From Eucommia ulmoides (Eukaryota > Streptophyta > Magnoliopsida > Garryales > Eucommiaceae): a stretch of 64,000 nucleotides of DNA. This document shows, in pieces, positions 33,068 to 44,960 of this stretch; within the stretch, counting starts at the first letter, position 1; every line of letters begins with the position of its first letter. The stretch covers positions 18,804,803-18,868,802 of the forward strand of contig CM028339.1 of NCBI GenBank assembly GCA_016647705.1. Reading direction: 5' to 3'. The position numbers and the translations under genes are program-made. The notes under the pieces are model-generated. The model made no database searches and was not told where the DNA came from. It saw only the letters and a list, made by a program, of their open reading frames with translations.

Positions 33068-34440
33068 ATGGCACACCCCATAGACACTCTAGGTAATGGG
33101 CAATCTATGCACCATCGACCAATGTTTGCAAGTGATAACTATTCATTTTGGAAGGACAGAATGATCATTTTTCTTTAAGCCACTAATTATCATGTGTGGC
33201 TAGCCATTCAGGATGGTCCATTCATTCCTATGGAAAATGGAGTGATTAAGAAGAAGAAACAACTGAGCTCTTTTAATAAACAGAAACTACCTATTAATTC
33301 TCAAGTTATTAATATTTTGTTTTGCTCTTTAGATACTAATGAATATACTAGGATCTCAAGTTGTGGATCGACTAAAGAAATGTGGAACACATTACAAATC
33401 ACACACGAATGGACAAATCAGGTGAAACAATCCAAAATCAATGTCTTAGTTCATCAGTTTGAGATATTCTGAATGGGTGAAGCAGAATTGATTTTGAAAA
33501 TGTAGACAAGATTCAATAATATATGCAACAACCTTGGTCAACTCGGAAAGCCTTATTCTATGGAGCTCAAAGTACAAAAATTCTAATATCATTGGATAAA
33601 GTCTAGGAGTCAAAAGTAACTACAATAGAGGAAGCTAAAGATCTCACAGTTTACACCATTGATGAGCTCATTAGCAACCTAACAAACTATGAGAGGGCTA
33701 TACGAGAATATAAGAACGAAGAAGAAAATATCAAAAAGAATTTATTGGCATTGAAAGTTCAGAAACATTACAGTGATGACATCAGTCTTGACAGTGAGCA
33801 AGAAAAGGATGTGGCGCTTCTTACAAAAAATTTCAAAAAAATAACTCAATCAACATTCCATGGAAAGACAAATTTCAACATGAGTAATGTGGAATGCTTT
33901 AACTGTCACAAGAACAGACTCCAATTTCACTTTCTTGAACCAAAGCAGGAAAAAAAGAAAAAGAAAAAGAAAAAAGTAAAGAAGAGAGAATAAATCAATG
34001 GAAGCCACCTGAGATGACTCAGAGTCGAGTAGCTTGGAAAAATCAAGTAGTGATGATTCATCTATGCTTGGCTTGATGGCCACTTGAGATGAGGTAATGA
34101 AATATTCTAGTTCTTGTCCTTTAGATTTCGATGATTTATTTGATATTTATCAAGAACTAACGTATGATTATAAAATCAATGTTCTCAAATTAATGCCCTA
34201 TAAAGTACAATTAACACACTTAACAAGCAAGTAATGAAATTCGAATCTGAAAACATTAAATTGATATCCAAAATTTTGGATTTACATTCAATAGTTCTCA
34301 AATTAACTTGTGGTGAAAATAATTTAAAAATACTTTTGGGGAGTTCACGATGTATTTTCGATAAAGTTGGAAGTGGGTTTCAGAAAAACCTTAAACAAAA
34401 TAGATTTTATAAATTCTTTTTTTAAATCATGAATTTTGTT
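33068..34440 (+). pseudogene. gag: Copia-2 gag
   Basis: Starts at ATG 33068 ('MAHPIDTLGNGQSM'), then 'FASDNYSFWKDRMIIFL' and a stop at 33177. Reading resumes with 'ATNYHVWLAIQDGPFIPM', 'SGCGSTKEMWNTLQ'-like and 'VHQFEIF': the Copia gag/UBN2 order (Y-x-W-K-M...L, W-I--G, A--MW--L). Then 'YERAIREYKNEEENIKKN', a first knuckle reduced to 'CFNCHK', a Lys-rich run, an acidic Ser-rich segment and a second knuckle region (34427-34500) where the first Cys reads Tyr and the His reads Asn. At least four stops. It would encode the particle protein; both RNA-binding knuckles are destroyed. Confidence 0.82.
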
Positions 34441-34592
34441 AGATATTTTAAATGTAACATTGTAGGGAATACCATCAGTAAATGTTTTTCTAAAGTATCT
34501 AAATGCAAACCAGTTTGGATTCCTAAAGAAACTAAAATTGTCCTGACTAACAAGATAGGACCCACTTAGATTGGGTACCACTTAAGAACTAT

Positions 34593-35500
34593 TTGAGGTG
34601 CTCCTTGCATGTTATTCTGAAAGCGTTAATAGGCAAAGAAAAATGGTTCCTGAATAGTGGTTGTTCTCGACACATGACAAGTGACAAATCTTTGACACCT
34701 AAATTCGGAGGTCATATGACGTTTGGAGACAACGCAAAGGGTAAAATTATCGGTATAGGTAATATCGGTAATGGATCTACTGCTATTGAAAATGTGCTCT
34801 TAGCAGATGGTCTTAAACATAACCTGCTTAGCATCAGTTAATTATGTGATAAAGCTTATAACGTAGTTTTTTTATAATAATAAATGCATTATTAAGAATG
34901 GGCATGATAGTTATATATTACTTGTTGCATCACAATTTTAAAATGTTTATACATGTTCATTTGATGACTTTTCTTCTCAAAATTTATTATGTTTAAATAC
35001 GTTTTTGAGAATAGTTGATTAGGGCATAGACGACTTGGGCATGCTAGTATGGAGTTAATTTGAAATCTATCGAAGAAGAGTCTTGTACAAGGCTTACCTG
35101 CATTAAAGTATGTGAACAATAAAGTATGTGATGCATGTTAACTAGGTAAGAAATCTAGTTCATTGTTTAAGACGAAGTTGCATATATCCACATCTAAATG
35201 TCTTGAATTGTTACATCTTGATTTATGTGGCTGAATGCCATTGCTAGTTTATGTGGTAAATTTTTGTGATTGTGAATGATTATTCTATACTTACATGGGT
35301 GTTTTTCTTAACTAAGAAGAGTAGAGCTTCTTTTATATTCTCTACGTTTTTTAAATGTGTTCAAAATGAAAATCAATGTTGCATTTCTAACAACCGTAGT
35401 GATAGAGGAAAAGAGTTTAAGAATGATGAGATAATAAGCTATTGTGATTAGCACGGGTATGCTCATAACTTTTACACACTAAGAACACCACAACAAAATG
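34593..35500 (+). pseudogene. pol: Copia-2 protease and integrase N-terminal half
   Basis: Protease motif 'KWFLNSGCSRHMTSDK': the catalytic Asp of DSG is Asn (34653-34655). Then 'KGKIIGIGNIGNGS' and 'ADGLKHNLLSIS', a frameshift with a T run near 34868, remains of the HHCC region (35025-35160) and integrase 'LLHLDL' with the first catalytic Asp kept (about 35210-35226). Next 'VNDYSILTWVFFLTKKSRAS' and 'NRSDRGKEFKNDEI' with the second Asp. Stops and frameshifts at 34840, 35020 and 35230. Confidence 0.82.
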
Positions 35501-36030
35501 GTATTGTGGAGAGGAAAAATGGAAAGTTTCAGGAATTGGCCAGAACGATGATGAATGAGAATCGTCTTCCTAAATACTTCTGGGCCAAAGCCGTAAATAC
35601 TGCTTTCCGTATTGTAAATAGGATTTCTATTCGAAGAGGTTTTAATAAAACCCTTTATGGAATTTGGAATGGTAAGACTCCAAATATATCCTACTTCAAA
35701 GTTTTTGGTTGCAAATGTTTTATCTTAAATGATGAGGATAATTTGGGTAAATTTTATGTTAAGTATGATTACGGTATTTTTCTCAAGTATGCTTCTAATA
35801 ATAAAACTTATAAAATATATAATAAACGTACATTTGTAGTGGAAGAATCTATGCATGTCGTATTTGAGGAATTTAATCTACTTGTGTCGAGAAAGGTTTT
35901 GGATGATAATGATGTTGTAGGTACACTACCTAAGCAAAACCAAGGAGTTGAGACAACAAATGAATGACAAAATTCAAAGAATGAGGAGCCAAAAGGCGAA
36001 GAGACGACATTACCACGTGCTATAAGAAGA
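35501..36030 (+). pseudogene. pol: Copia-2 integrase C-terminal part
   Basis: Open through 'PQQNGIVERKNGKFQELART' (third catalytic residue Glu), 'RLPKYFWAKAVNTAFRIVNR', 'PNISYFKVFGCKCFILND' and 'NKRTFVVEESMHVVFEEFN', the normal integrase-to-RT linker. A TGA at 35965-35967 ends the open stretch before RT. Confidence 0.85.
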
Positions 36031-37110
36031 ATGCCAGGACATTCGGCAAAAGAAATTATTGATAATTTCGAAAAAGGTGTAAGTACACGATCCTCTCTCA
36101 GGGATATATTTAATCTTACTTTTCTATCTCAAATTGAGCCTAAGAATATTAATGAGGCGTTAATTGATGAGTCTTGGATTTCTGCAATACAAGAAGAGTT
36201 AGTTCAATTTGAGCGTAATAAGGTGTGGTTTGTAGTTCCTAGACCTTATTTTCATCCTGTAATTGGTATTAAATGGGTTTATTGTAATAAAATGTATGAA
36301 ACGGGTATGGTGATTAGATATAAAGTAAGATTGGTAGCACAGGGTTATAATCCAGAAAATGAAATTGATTATGATGAAATGTATGCACCTGTAGCTAGAC
36401 TAAAAGCAATTAGAATGTTACTTGCATTTGCATGTTCACGTTATTTTAAACTATTTCAAATGGATGTAAAGAGTGCATTCTTGAATGGCTTTCTATCAGA
36501 AGAATTTTATGTCAAACAACCACCGGGGTTTGAGAGTGATAAACTACCTAATCATGTGTTCAAACTTCGTAAGGCTTTGTGTGGACTCAAACATGCTCCA
36601 TGAGCTTGGTATAAGAGACTTAGTCGATATTTGATCGAAAATGGTTTTCGATAGGGTTTTACTGACATTATACTATTTATCAAGCATAATGAGTATAATA
36701 TCCTATTAATATAGATATATGTTGATGATTTTATATTTGGATCTACTAATGAGGATTTTTATCAAGAGTTTGCCAAGATTATGTAGGTTGAAATTGAAAT
36801 GAGTATAATAGGAGAATTAACCTTCTTTGTTAGGTTGCAAATTAAGCAAACCAAAGAATGGATTTTCATTAATCAAACCAAGTACACAAAATAGTTACGA
36901 AAAAAATATAGCTTGCGTGGTGCTAAATAATACAAAACTCCTATTTTAATAGTTATAAAAATATAAAAGGATGATACAGGTAAAAACGTCAATGAGAAAA
37001 TGTATCTTACTACTAGTAGACCTAACATAATATTTAGTATATGCTTGTGTGCTAGATTTTAGTCTTGTCTAAAAGAATCACATTTAACAGCGGTCAAGTG
37101 AATCTTTCTA
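36031..37110 (+). pseudogene. pol: Copia-2 reverse transcriptase
   Basis: Open from 36031 to 36600 with 'KEIIDNFEKGV', 'NKVWFVVPRP', 'GIKWVYCNKMYETG', 'VRLVAQGYNPENEIDYDEMY', 'APVARLKAIRMLLAFA', 'QMDVKSAFLNG' (first catalytic Asp) and 'KLRKALCGLKHAP'. A TGA at 36601 replaces Arg/Gln. Downstream 'IYVDDFIFGSTNEDF' at about 36717-36760 retains the YVDD loop, followed by 'EMSIIGELTFFVRLQIKQ' and 'SRPNIIFSICLCARF'. More stops occur at 36650, 36713, 36784, 36894 and 36928. RT copies element RNA to DNA in the particle; this copy is dead through nonsense changes, not loss of active-site residues. Confidence 0.88.
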
Positions 37111-37113
37111 TTT

Positions 37114-37449
37114 TTGAAAAGGATAAGTGATCAAGGATTATGGTATCATAGGGGAGGTGACTTTAAGCTAACTAGTTACTCTGACATTGATTTTACCAGA
37201 TGCAAAGTCGAGCATAAAAGCACAAGTTGGTCGTGTCACGTTTTAGGACATGCTTCAGTTTCTTTGTCTAACAAGAAACAAAGCTCGATTGTCTTATCTA
37301 CGACTGAGGCAGAATATATGGAAGCTGGTAATTATTTTGCTCAAATTCAATATATTAAGCAACAATTATATAATTTTTGAATATATATGGATGATGTCCT
37401 TATTTATTGTGATAATAAAAGTACTACATGCTTAAGTAAGAATCCTACA
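37114..37449 (+). pseudogene. pol: Copia-2 RNase H, 5' portion
   Basis: 'LTSYSDIDFTRCKVEHKST' (first catalytic Asp), 'GHASVSLSNKKQSSIVLST', 'TEAEYMEAGNYFAQIQYIKQ', a stop, then 'IYCDNKSTTCLSKNPT' (Asp of CDN). Cut at the Pro-Thr codons by the T2 insertion at 37450. The CTACA before the insertion is repeated after it. Confidence 0.88.
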
Positions 37450-38841
37450 TGATGAGTAGTTTATTTATCAACAAATCAAGTACTTTTAGATTCAAATATC
37501 CGTGTGTTTTCAAGAACGGTTGTTAGTTTAATGTATTTTTGTATTGTTTTTTTTTAGGTTTTTGAATAAAAGGGTGAAAAGAGGCAAAGTCGGTATAGGT
37601 GTAGTAACTTCAAGGCCATTTTGGAATATTATGCGGCTTGATTTTGGAAAAACACAAAACATGAAAGTTGTATATATTTGTCTTATTTTTCCATAGGTTT
37701 TTGAATCATCTCAATTAGAGTTCAGACGATAAAGTTACATCCAAAATACCAAATGATATCACCGCCGCGGCGGTCAAATAGCAGAGAGTTGCTAAACTCT
37801 CTGCATTTCCACCGCCGCGACTGTCAGACTATCGACAGAATAGATATTTTGGGATTTTTTTTTGATATTTTGGGATCCCATATGTATTCCATTCATCCCC
37901 AAACACCCTAGAACGTTTTGGGAGTGCTTTTAGAGCCCAAAACACACTCAACCAAGAGAAGATCACAAGGCCGAGAAGGAGGAAGCGATCTTTGAGCGGT
38001 TTTAGCGATGATTCTTTGGATAATGGCTAGTCTCCTCATTTTTATCTTTTATTCTTAGATTGGTTGGATGTTTTGTATATGTTTAGTTTGTATTTCATTG
38101 TATATGTGGTTATGGACATGAAAAACTAAACATATATTGTCTAGGGCTTGATGTAATCCACGAAAATGATGTTTGAATAAAATTGATATTTTGTTAACTA
38201 TTGTTCTTTGTTTATTCGATTGTGTTTACCGTTTTGCTATGTTTATATGCTTTTTATGATATTTTGAGAATACATGGTTTGACACTCGGGAGAGATAACT
38301 CTGGATTCGGATTAGGGTTTAAACACAACGCGATGATCTAATGACTCGGGAGAGCGTTAGAAAGTGTGCAATCCATGACGTTGGGGCGAGACTCATGTGA
38401 CTATGTGTTCTAAAAAATGCTAGAGTGGGACTTCGGCGTTAACGCGAAGTCACATATTCATTCACTTTACACTTGGGAGAGGGAGTGAATAAGTTTACGA
38501 TACTGAGATTGTCGAATAGATTTGATGTCGTTAATGTCAACTAGATTGAAACGAACACGTTTAAGTGGACGAAGTTAATCCCTAGGCAATTTACTCCTAT
38601 AAACGTCTATATTAGTAGTATTAGTATAATTAGTTTAATTAATTTAATTTATTAGTATAGTAATTATTACAAAAACTATAAATTTATGTCGCCTAAATAT
38701 AGTTCGGTTATGACAAACGCAGTACTCAATGATAATCTAATCTAATCCCTGTAGATACGACAACCCTAACTCTTCCAACCCTATACTAAAACTTGACCCG
38801 TACACTTGTGGTGAAAGTAGCGATGTAATATTCCGCTACTA
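37450..38841 (+). repeat. T2 5' LTR
   Basis: TGATGAGTAGTTTATTTATC to CGCTACTA, 1392 bp. It carries the perfect palindrome ACCGCCGCGGCGGT at 37761-37774. Its second half (38270-38841) is shared with the T1 LTRs. Confidence 0.92.
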
Positions 38842-38847
38842 TGTTTT

Positions 38848-38865
38848 TGGCACCGTTGTCGGGGA
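38848..38865 (+). other. T2 primer binding site, tRNA-Asp type
   Basis: TGGCACCGTTGTCGGGGA, 16 of 18 to the Athila PBS, six bases past the LTR end. Confidence 0.88.
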
Positions 38866-38976
38866 ACGGTGTTTCGATTTGGTTGATATTGCGACTAAGT
38901 GGTTGAATATTAATCCTTACAATTCTTTTGTTTTTTTTGCTTTCAAATTATTATTTTTTTATTTGTTTCATTAGAT

Positions 38977-39395
38977 GTGATCAACCAGTGCAAGCAACGT
39001 AGAAGAAGTTCAGAATTCTTGAATTTTGATCCCGAGATGGAGTATACCTTGAAAAAGATAAGGAGAGAAAGAAGAAGCCAACTTCAATCCATGAATCGAG
39101 ATCCAATGGAGCATCTGATACCGAATTCCCTGTCTATGGGAGATTTTGGTGAAAAATAATTAACCACGCAAGAAAGTGTTATAGACTACGTCCCATCGAT
39201 GGAAGCTATACCGAATGACGTACCAAAAGTAGTACCTAAAGCAGGCACACGTTTTGCAGATGATCCAGATCATTCCGGATCAAGAAAATTTCCCTTCAGC
39301 TCAATTAAACTGGAATGTGATGAGGAGAGGATCAAGTGCTATATCGGAAATGAAAAGCAAGTTGTGGAGAGTATCTCCCTCGTTAACAACTGATC
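38977..39395 (+). pseudogene. gag: T2 gag start fused to a short unassigned segment
   Basis: After the PBS and a T-rich leader the frame reads 'MINQCKQRRRSSEFLNF', then 'DPEMEYTLKKIRRERRSQL', resembling the N-terminus of Athila-type gag (NPEIE-T-RR-RRER). A stop at 39157-39159 is followed by a second frame (39199-39393) with 'GTRFADDPDHSGSRKFPF' and 'LECDEERIKCYIGNEKQVVE', which I do not recognise. Only about 140 codons lie between the gag start and the post-pol signature at 39405, whereas an autonomous element would have several kilobases, so a large deletion is inferred. Confidence 0.55.
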
Positions 39396-39639
39396 TTGCA
39401 ATTTACTAAGTCCAGCTGAGGACGGTAAATCAAGCGTACTTTTTGTTATGAAACCGAGGGCCTGATCTTGCCCGAATTTTGCTACTATTTACTTTTTGGA
39501 GGCCGGAATGGTCTTGGACCGTGTTTGGAGGTGAATTGAGGAGTATGGATACTCAGAGGTGTGTTTCGTACTTACAGTCGTTGAATTATTGAAGTGGAAG
39601 TGTATGGAGTGGAGCCTTGTGATAAAAACTTGAAGAAAT
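39396..39639 (+). other. Post-pol conserved signature and spacer
   Basis: About 39405-39460 is a worn copy of the motif after gag in the T1 elements (GAGGAC...TTAAA...AAGCG...). The rest is non-coding. Confidence 0.45.
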
Positions 39640-39880
39640 CATAAAAAACCAGCTGGCCTCTCACTGCTAAGGCGGTGGATGCATCACCGAAGCGGTGAAA
39701 ATACAGGATGTAAAGGTTTTCAAACAAACGCTTCACTGCCGAGGCGGTGAAACAATAGGTTGAAATGTTTTTTTTAAAAGGCACTTCACTGCCGAGGCAG
39801 TGAAATGACAAAAAGTTTGGGTTTAAAAAAAAGGCACTCCACAGCTGAGGTGATGATTCCATCGCCGCGACGGTGAAACC
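39640..39880 (+). repeat. Internal CACCGC/GCGGTG-type palindrome array
   Basis: At least six copies of motifs like CACTGCCGAGGCGGTGAA and CACCGAAGCGGTGAA. This is the same motif type found in T1 and T2 U3 regions, but here it lies inside the element, upstream of the env-like leader. Confidence 0.8.
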
Positions 39881-40493
39881 TCTGTTCGATTAAAGCCACC
39901 CCGATTGTTTTTAAATCGCCACACCCATCTCTAAAACCCCAAAGCTCTCTATTTTCATCCTCCCAAACCATTTCCAACCAACAAATTCATCATTCCATTT
40001 ACAAAATTTGTGATTTCCACCACGAATCATACTCCAAAAATCAGATTTCCACCCCATTTTCGAATCCTAGGGTTTAAGGAACAAAAAGTGCGATTTCACC
40101 ATTTTCAATCGTTTGGATCGAAATTTTTCAACAAGTAAGTATTTTTCATCCAGCATTTCATCTATTTGTTAAAATTTTTGGTTGATTTTCATATTTATAT
40201 AAAAAATCATTGAATTTGATTATGCCCTAAACCCTTAAACCCTATTTTCGCGATTTTCTTTATCTGTGCGATTTTGGTTTGATTTTTGGTGATGAACAAG
40301 ATTTCTATGGATTGTTTCATTGTGTGATACAAATTTTCATGCTACATTGTTGATATTTTTTTGAAACCATTGCAATTGGTGTATGCATATTGAGATTGTG
40401 ACTTGTTCTTGACGGTGTTGATTCGAGGGATTAATTTCCATTGTTCAAATATGATTGCGTTGCTGTGTTTTGTGATTGTGATTGATAGAAGAC
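39881..40493 (+). promoter_or_regulatory. Env-like leader exon and probable intron
   Basis: CT/CA-rich leader (39895-40134), then a strong plant splice donor CAA|GTAAGT at 40135, a T-rich stretch and an acceptor GATAG at 40484-40488, six bases before the ATG at 40494. This looks like a 5' UTR with a 354-bp intron for a separate env-like transcript. No RNA evidence is available here. Confidence 0.45.
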
Positions 40494-41256
40494 ATGACTA
40501 AGTGAGATGCATCAAAGAATACAAGGGGAGAAGGTTCAAGTTCTTGCACCGGGGGTCCCACCGCTGACTACGATTCCGCCCACTTTGTTTCCAAACAAGC
40601 AGAGGAACATTTCAACCATTATGAGCATAAACGGACATATATTCGACAATGGGGATTTAGACAATTAGACGGCCTCCCGACGAAATTTCAAGAAGTGATC
40701 CACAACTGTGGTTGGGAACGGTTTTGCAAATCACCACCCTAGGGCGAGGTGGCTCTAGGGCGAGAGTTCTATGAAAATATCACCAAGGCCACTGACTACC
40801 GTACAAGGGTCTGAACTATCTCCATCTCATTTAGTCTTAAGTTTCTCAATGAAGTTTTGGGATTGGAGGCCCCGGCACCCCGAGCATGGACACTGTGATC
40901 TAAGCCATCACTTCAGGCAACGTCCAGTGGATGCATACAGGGCCGGGTCTAGCCATATTCCCAGCTAAGTTCCTCAATCCAATCCCCAAGATATGACACC
41001 ATTGGATGTCTCCAAAGAAAGGGCCATGAGGCTATATTCGATCTAGACGGGCAAGCTGATAAATGTTGGCTACTTGATCTACTCCTCTATTCTTCATACC
41101 GTCAATACAACAAAGACTAGTTTTATATTTCCTTTGCTTTTAACCAACCTATTCCAACGAGCCAGTGTATCAGTCCGGGGATAGCCTTACCCCCCAATTG
41201 TTCTGCTCGATCTATCCATGATAAATAGAATGTGGAAAGCCAGAGCGCAAGGGGCA
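40494..41256 (+). pseudogene. Env-like / 'putative plant transposon protein' pseudogene, copy 2 (5' part)
   Basis: ATG at 40494 with a stop at codon 4, then a Ser-rich start and 'YDSAHFVSKQAEEHFNHYEH', 'RTYIRQWGFRQLDGLPTKFQ', 'VIHNCGWERFCKSPP' and 'GREFYENITKA'. Then a frameshift to 'LKFLNEVLGLEAPAPRAW'-like and later 'CWLLDLLLYSSYRQYN'. The R-x-FxxxER/LDG, GW-xFC, VREFYxN, L-xxLGL, ILxxxxxxN order marks the family annotated as putative plant transposon protein. It is split by the solo LTR at 41257 and resumes at 42958. Compared with copy 1 (28006-28770) the C-terminal helices differ, so the two belong to different subfamilies. Confidence 0.65.
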
Positions 41257-42955
41257 TGGTGGCCGCAATTTATGCGCTGCCACTTTCACCGCAAGTGTAC
41301 GGATCAAATTTTAGTATAGTGGATCTTTCAATCGGGTATTGTATCCATAGAGATTAATTGAGATTACTATTGAGTACCGCGATTGTTATAACTTGACTTT
41401 ATCTATGCGATAAAAATGTATTTAATTAACTATTAATACTAAAATACTAATTTAACTATATTAATACTATATTGAGATAGTTTAAAGAGAATAGGTTGTC
41501 TAGGGATTATTTTCGTTTACGAATATGTGTTCAATCTCGTTTTAGTTTATGTTAACGGCATTCGACTTATCCGACAATCTCGATATCTAAAACTCATCTG
41601 CCACCTCTCCCAAGTGTAAGACAGGGGATATAACACAACTTCATGTCAATGAAAAAGTCCCCCTCAACGTCTTAATGACCCCAGGTTGTGTGAGTCTCGC
41701 CCCAAAGTCATTGATTGCACACAAAACCTCAGTTCGTAAACTCTCTCGCCATCTCTTCCGAGTGTAAGATTAGGGATATAACGTGACTTCGTGTCAATGA
41801 AGAAATCATCCTCAACGTCTTAACGACTCTAGGACACATGAGTCTCTCCCCAATGTCATTGATTTTATGCGTTGTGTTTACCCTATCGACAATCTCAATT
41901 CTAAAACTCATCTGTCACCTCTCCCAAGTGTAAGACGAGGGAATATATGACTTCATGTCAACGCCAAAGTCCCCCTCAACGTCTTAACGACTTTAGATCA
42001 CGTGATTCTTGCCCCAATGTATAGATTGTCCACAATCCAAACCCCGACCAGGTTATAGGATCATGGCGTTTGTTTATTCTAGTCCAAATCTGGGATTTTT
42101 CAAACCCCGTATTCTTATAACATAATTCTAATAACATGATAAACAAACAATACGGAATACACAATCAACATAACGAAGAACAATCGCAAACAAAACACAA
42201 ACTCAACTAAACAGCATTTTCATAAATTATATTAATAATCCCTATACAACCTATGTTTAGCCAATGGTCATAACCATGTATACAATCTAAAATGGTGTAA
42301 AAATGCTCAACAACTACCAAAATGAAAAAAACAAAGAGAATAAATAAGCGATTTATCCAATATCTGAAGAATTTGTTCTAGAACTATCGCACGATCACTT
42401 CTCCCGTCATCTTCCACCTCGGGTTGAGAGCTCTCCCTCAAAAATCCCTTATCCTAACCCTAAAATATAGCCTAAGGCCTTAGGGTCCGAAGATATCGGA
42501 AGAGAGAAGAAGAGAAGGGTTTAAATAGGCAAACAAATATCTATAAAATATCTAAACTATGTAGAGACCACCGCCTAAGCGGTGGGGGTATGTCGGTTAA
42601 GGTTCGCCTAGGCGGTAGAGAAGGCGATGGAATGGGAAAACTTTCTGCTAGATTTCTGCCTAGGCAGTGGGCTGTCAGTAGCCTATTTTTGTTTTCTCTA
42701 CTTCTTCACCGCCTAGGCGGTGGTCTGGATGCCTAGGCGGTGGGTCTCTTTTCAAAATCTTGTCGTCTTGCTCATTTTTCCACCGTTCTCGATACGAATT
42801 GATCGTTTATACTCTGATTTTATACATTTTCACCCCACACATCCGTTTTAATACAAAAAGAATAAAAACATATTAAAACATATAAAAATAACTATAAACG
42901 TACTCGAAAACTAACAAATTCAGGTTAGAAATATATAGGTAATTTACACCTATCA
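41257..42955 (-). mobile_element. Solo LTR of family T1 with internal triplication
   Basis: Reverse-oriented T1 LTR (TGGTGGCCG ... CACCTATCA), 1.7 kb. Flanks GGGCA and AGGCG share only the central three bases, so the TSD is worn. Three tandem copies of a roughly 150-bp segment (41575-42010; each with 'CTCTCCCAAGTGTAAGA', 'CCCCCTCAACGTCTTAA' and 'GTGAGTCTCGCCCC'-like blocks) explain its length. A palindrome array lies at 42565-42745 and a TATA-like CCTATTTAAA on the minus strand near 42525. Confidence 0.88.
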
Positions 42956-42957
42956 AG

Positions 42958-43317
42958 GCGGGTGAGCAAGAAGCTGAAGAAGATGAAGGGACTGCAAAGG
43001 AAGAGGAGGGGCCATCTGAGGCCCGTAATGAGGTCATTTTGGAGAGGGTCTGTAAAGAGCTCCATGAGGTCCGGGTCGATAATCGTGTTCTTCGCCATGG
43101 GCAATATAATACGGATCTCCGAATTACCGAGCTTGAGACTTTCGTGGATCAGTATATGAGTCAACAAGATCAAGTCTAAGGGCTCATTTGCGACCACCTC
43201 GGCATTGACATGAGCACTTATCCGCCAATGCCATAATTATCACTACACCTTTTGCAACTGCCACAATTTCCTTTCCAACGCGATAATGGTGGCGATGGCA
43301 ATCCTCCAGGTGGATAG
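42958..43317 (+). pseudogene. Env-like pseudogene, 3' part (coiled-coil tail)
   Basis: Resumes after the solo LTR with an acidic run ('GEQEAEEDEGTAKEEEGPSE'), a helix ('LERVCKELHEVRVDN'), 'LRITELETFVDQYMSQQDQV', then 'GLICDHLGIDMSTYPPMP' and 'LSLHLLQLPQFPFQRDNGGD'. One frame throughout, interrupted only by two TAA codons that are each one change from CAA. Ends at a TAG near 43317. Confidence 0.65.
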
Positions 43318-44960
43318 TAGGAGGTGAGACTTCTATGTCTTATCTCCTAGGTATGTGTTCAAAACCCAATATTTTCTTGTGATTGTTATAAGCTATTATT
43401 GGATTCGCTGCTTAGTCAGTCTGGACACTGCCTCATTCAAGTTTGGGGGAATGTTCATCCATTTGTGTTTTTTTTTGTAGAAAATGATGAACAAAATTTT
43501 TAAAACAAATTTTTGATGTATATTTGGATGTTTTATGTATGCGTAGTTACGCTTTGTAAAAGCTTAGATGTACATTGTAAACTTTAACATATAGTTAAGT
43601 TTTATTTAAATTTTTGTGTTTATGCATGTGAAATGCTTAGATTAGTGTATGTGTGTTAGTATTTAGATTTAATTTAGAGATGTTTATGCATGAGGTAGTA
43701 TTTGTGTGTTGAGTTGTTGAATTCGTCTGGGCTATTTTTCGATGATGAAAATTATCCTCTAATTGTATATTGAGGTCGGGGGTGATGTCATTTGTGTGCT
43801 TGGCATGTCGATTAGGTAAAAATCATTTTGATCCTAAAATTGCACGATAGCATAGACTCACTGTATAATTATTCGAACAATTTGACACTGATTATTCAGT
43901 AATAAGTTCATGACAAATTTGAGGAATCTAGAACTTGACTGGGCGAAACTTGAGGCGAAATCCTAGGTGAGGTAGTTCAAGAGGCATGATTTAGGCCTTC
44001 AGTTTTATCGCTTGAACCTTTGAAGCTAACCTTGAAAATTTTATCCGTCGTTACCCTATTGTAGCCGATAACATTTTCAATTCTGAACATATATCAAAAC
44101 CATGGCCAATTAAAAAATTTCCAAACCATTGTCGCTAGGCCAAAGGCACAAATCGAAATCAAGTTAGCATTATTTTATGCTACTTGAAGAGAGTAGGCGA
44201 GTTTCAGATGAATTTTTATTGGTTAGGTATTAATGTATTCACTTGTCAATCTTTGAATTCTATTTGCACGCCCCTAAAATTGTACAAAATCGAATAAGTT
44301 TAGGGGTATGTTAGTTGTCTAAAAAAAAATGTAAATATAGTTGTTATTTTCGTTCTTTCGACAAGTGAATACAAAGTTCTTAAATTCTTGTTCAGGGTTT
44401 TGTTTTAAATATTTGGGGTTACGAGAGAGATATAACGACAAGCGTTAGTGCCTCGGGTATCGTTAAATTATCGTAATTAGAATGATTACCTGTTTTCTAT
44501 TCCTGAGATACCCTTGGCCGTTCTCCAATGCCTATCCAAGCCCTACTGATCTCTATGAATATTCGAACCTCCATTAGTGGATAGTCGAGCCTAGTCAAGC
44601 ATATAGTTTTCCTAATCCTTAAACAGTTCAAGTCATGAGCTTAGTTATTGAATAATCCAATCCGGTGTTCGGATAGTTATACATTTGATTTCTCACACAC
44701 ACACTTTAAATGGATCTCGAATGGCTTTAATTGATATTGAGTGTTGAAATTCTAGACATCACATGGTGTGTTTTACTCCTGAACTCAATTTGATTAGGGG
44801 TTGTTGAGGGAAAATATTTTGGTCTGATTAGTTGAATTCAAAACTCGCATGCCACTGTTTATGTCTTTTTAGTTTTTGTGTTAGTTATTTTGTTTGTTTT
44901 TTTATTTTAGTGTGAGTGTTTTTACTTGAGGACAAGCAAACGTTTGAGTTTGGGGGTATT
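43318..44960 (+). other. T2 3' non-coding interior and PPT
   Basis: Homologous to 19950-21440 of T1. Purine tracts at about 43439 (AAGTTTGGGGGAATG), about 44295 (AAGTTTAGGGGTATG) and 44946-44960 (AGTTTGGGGGTATT); the last abuts the 3' LTR. Confidence 0.75.
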
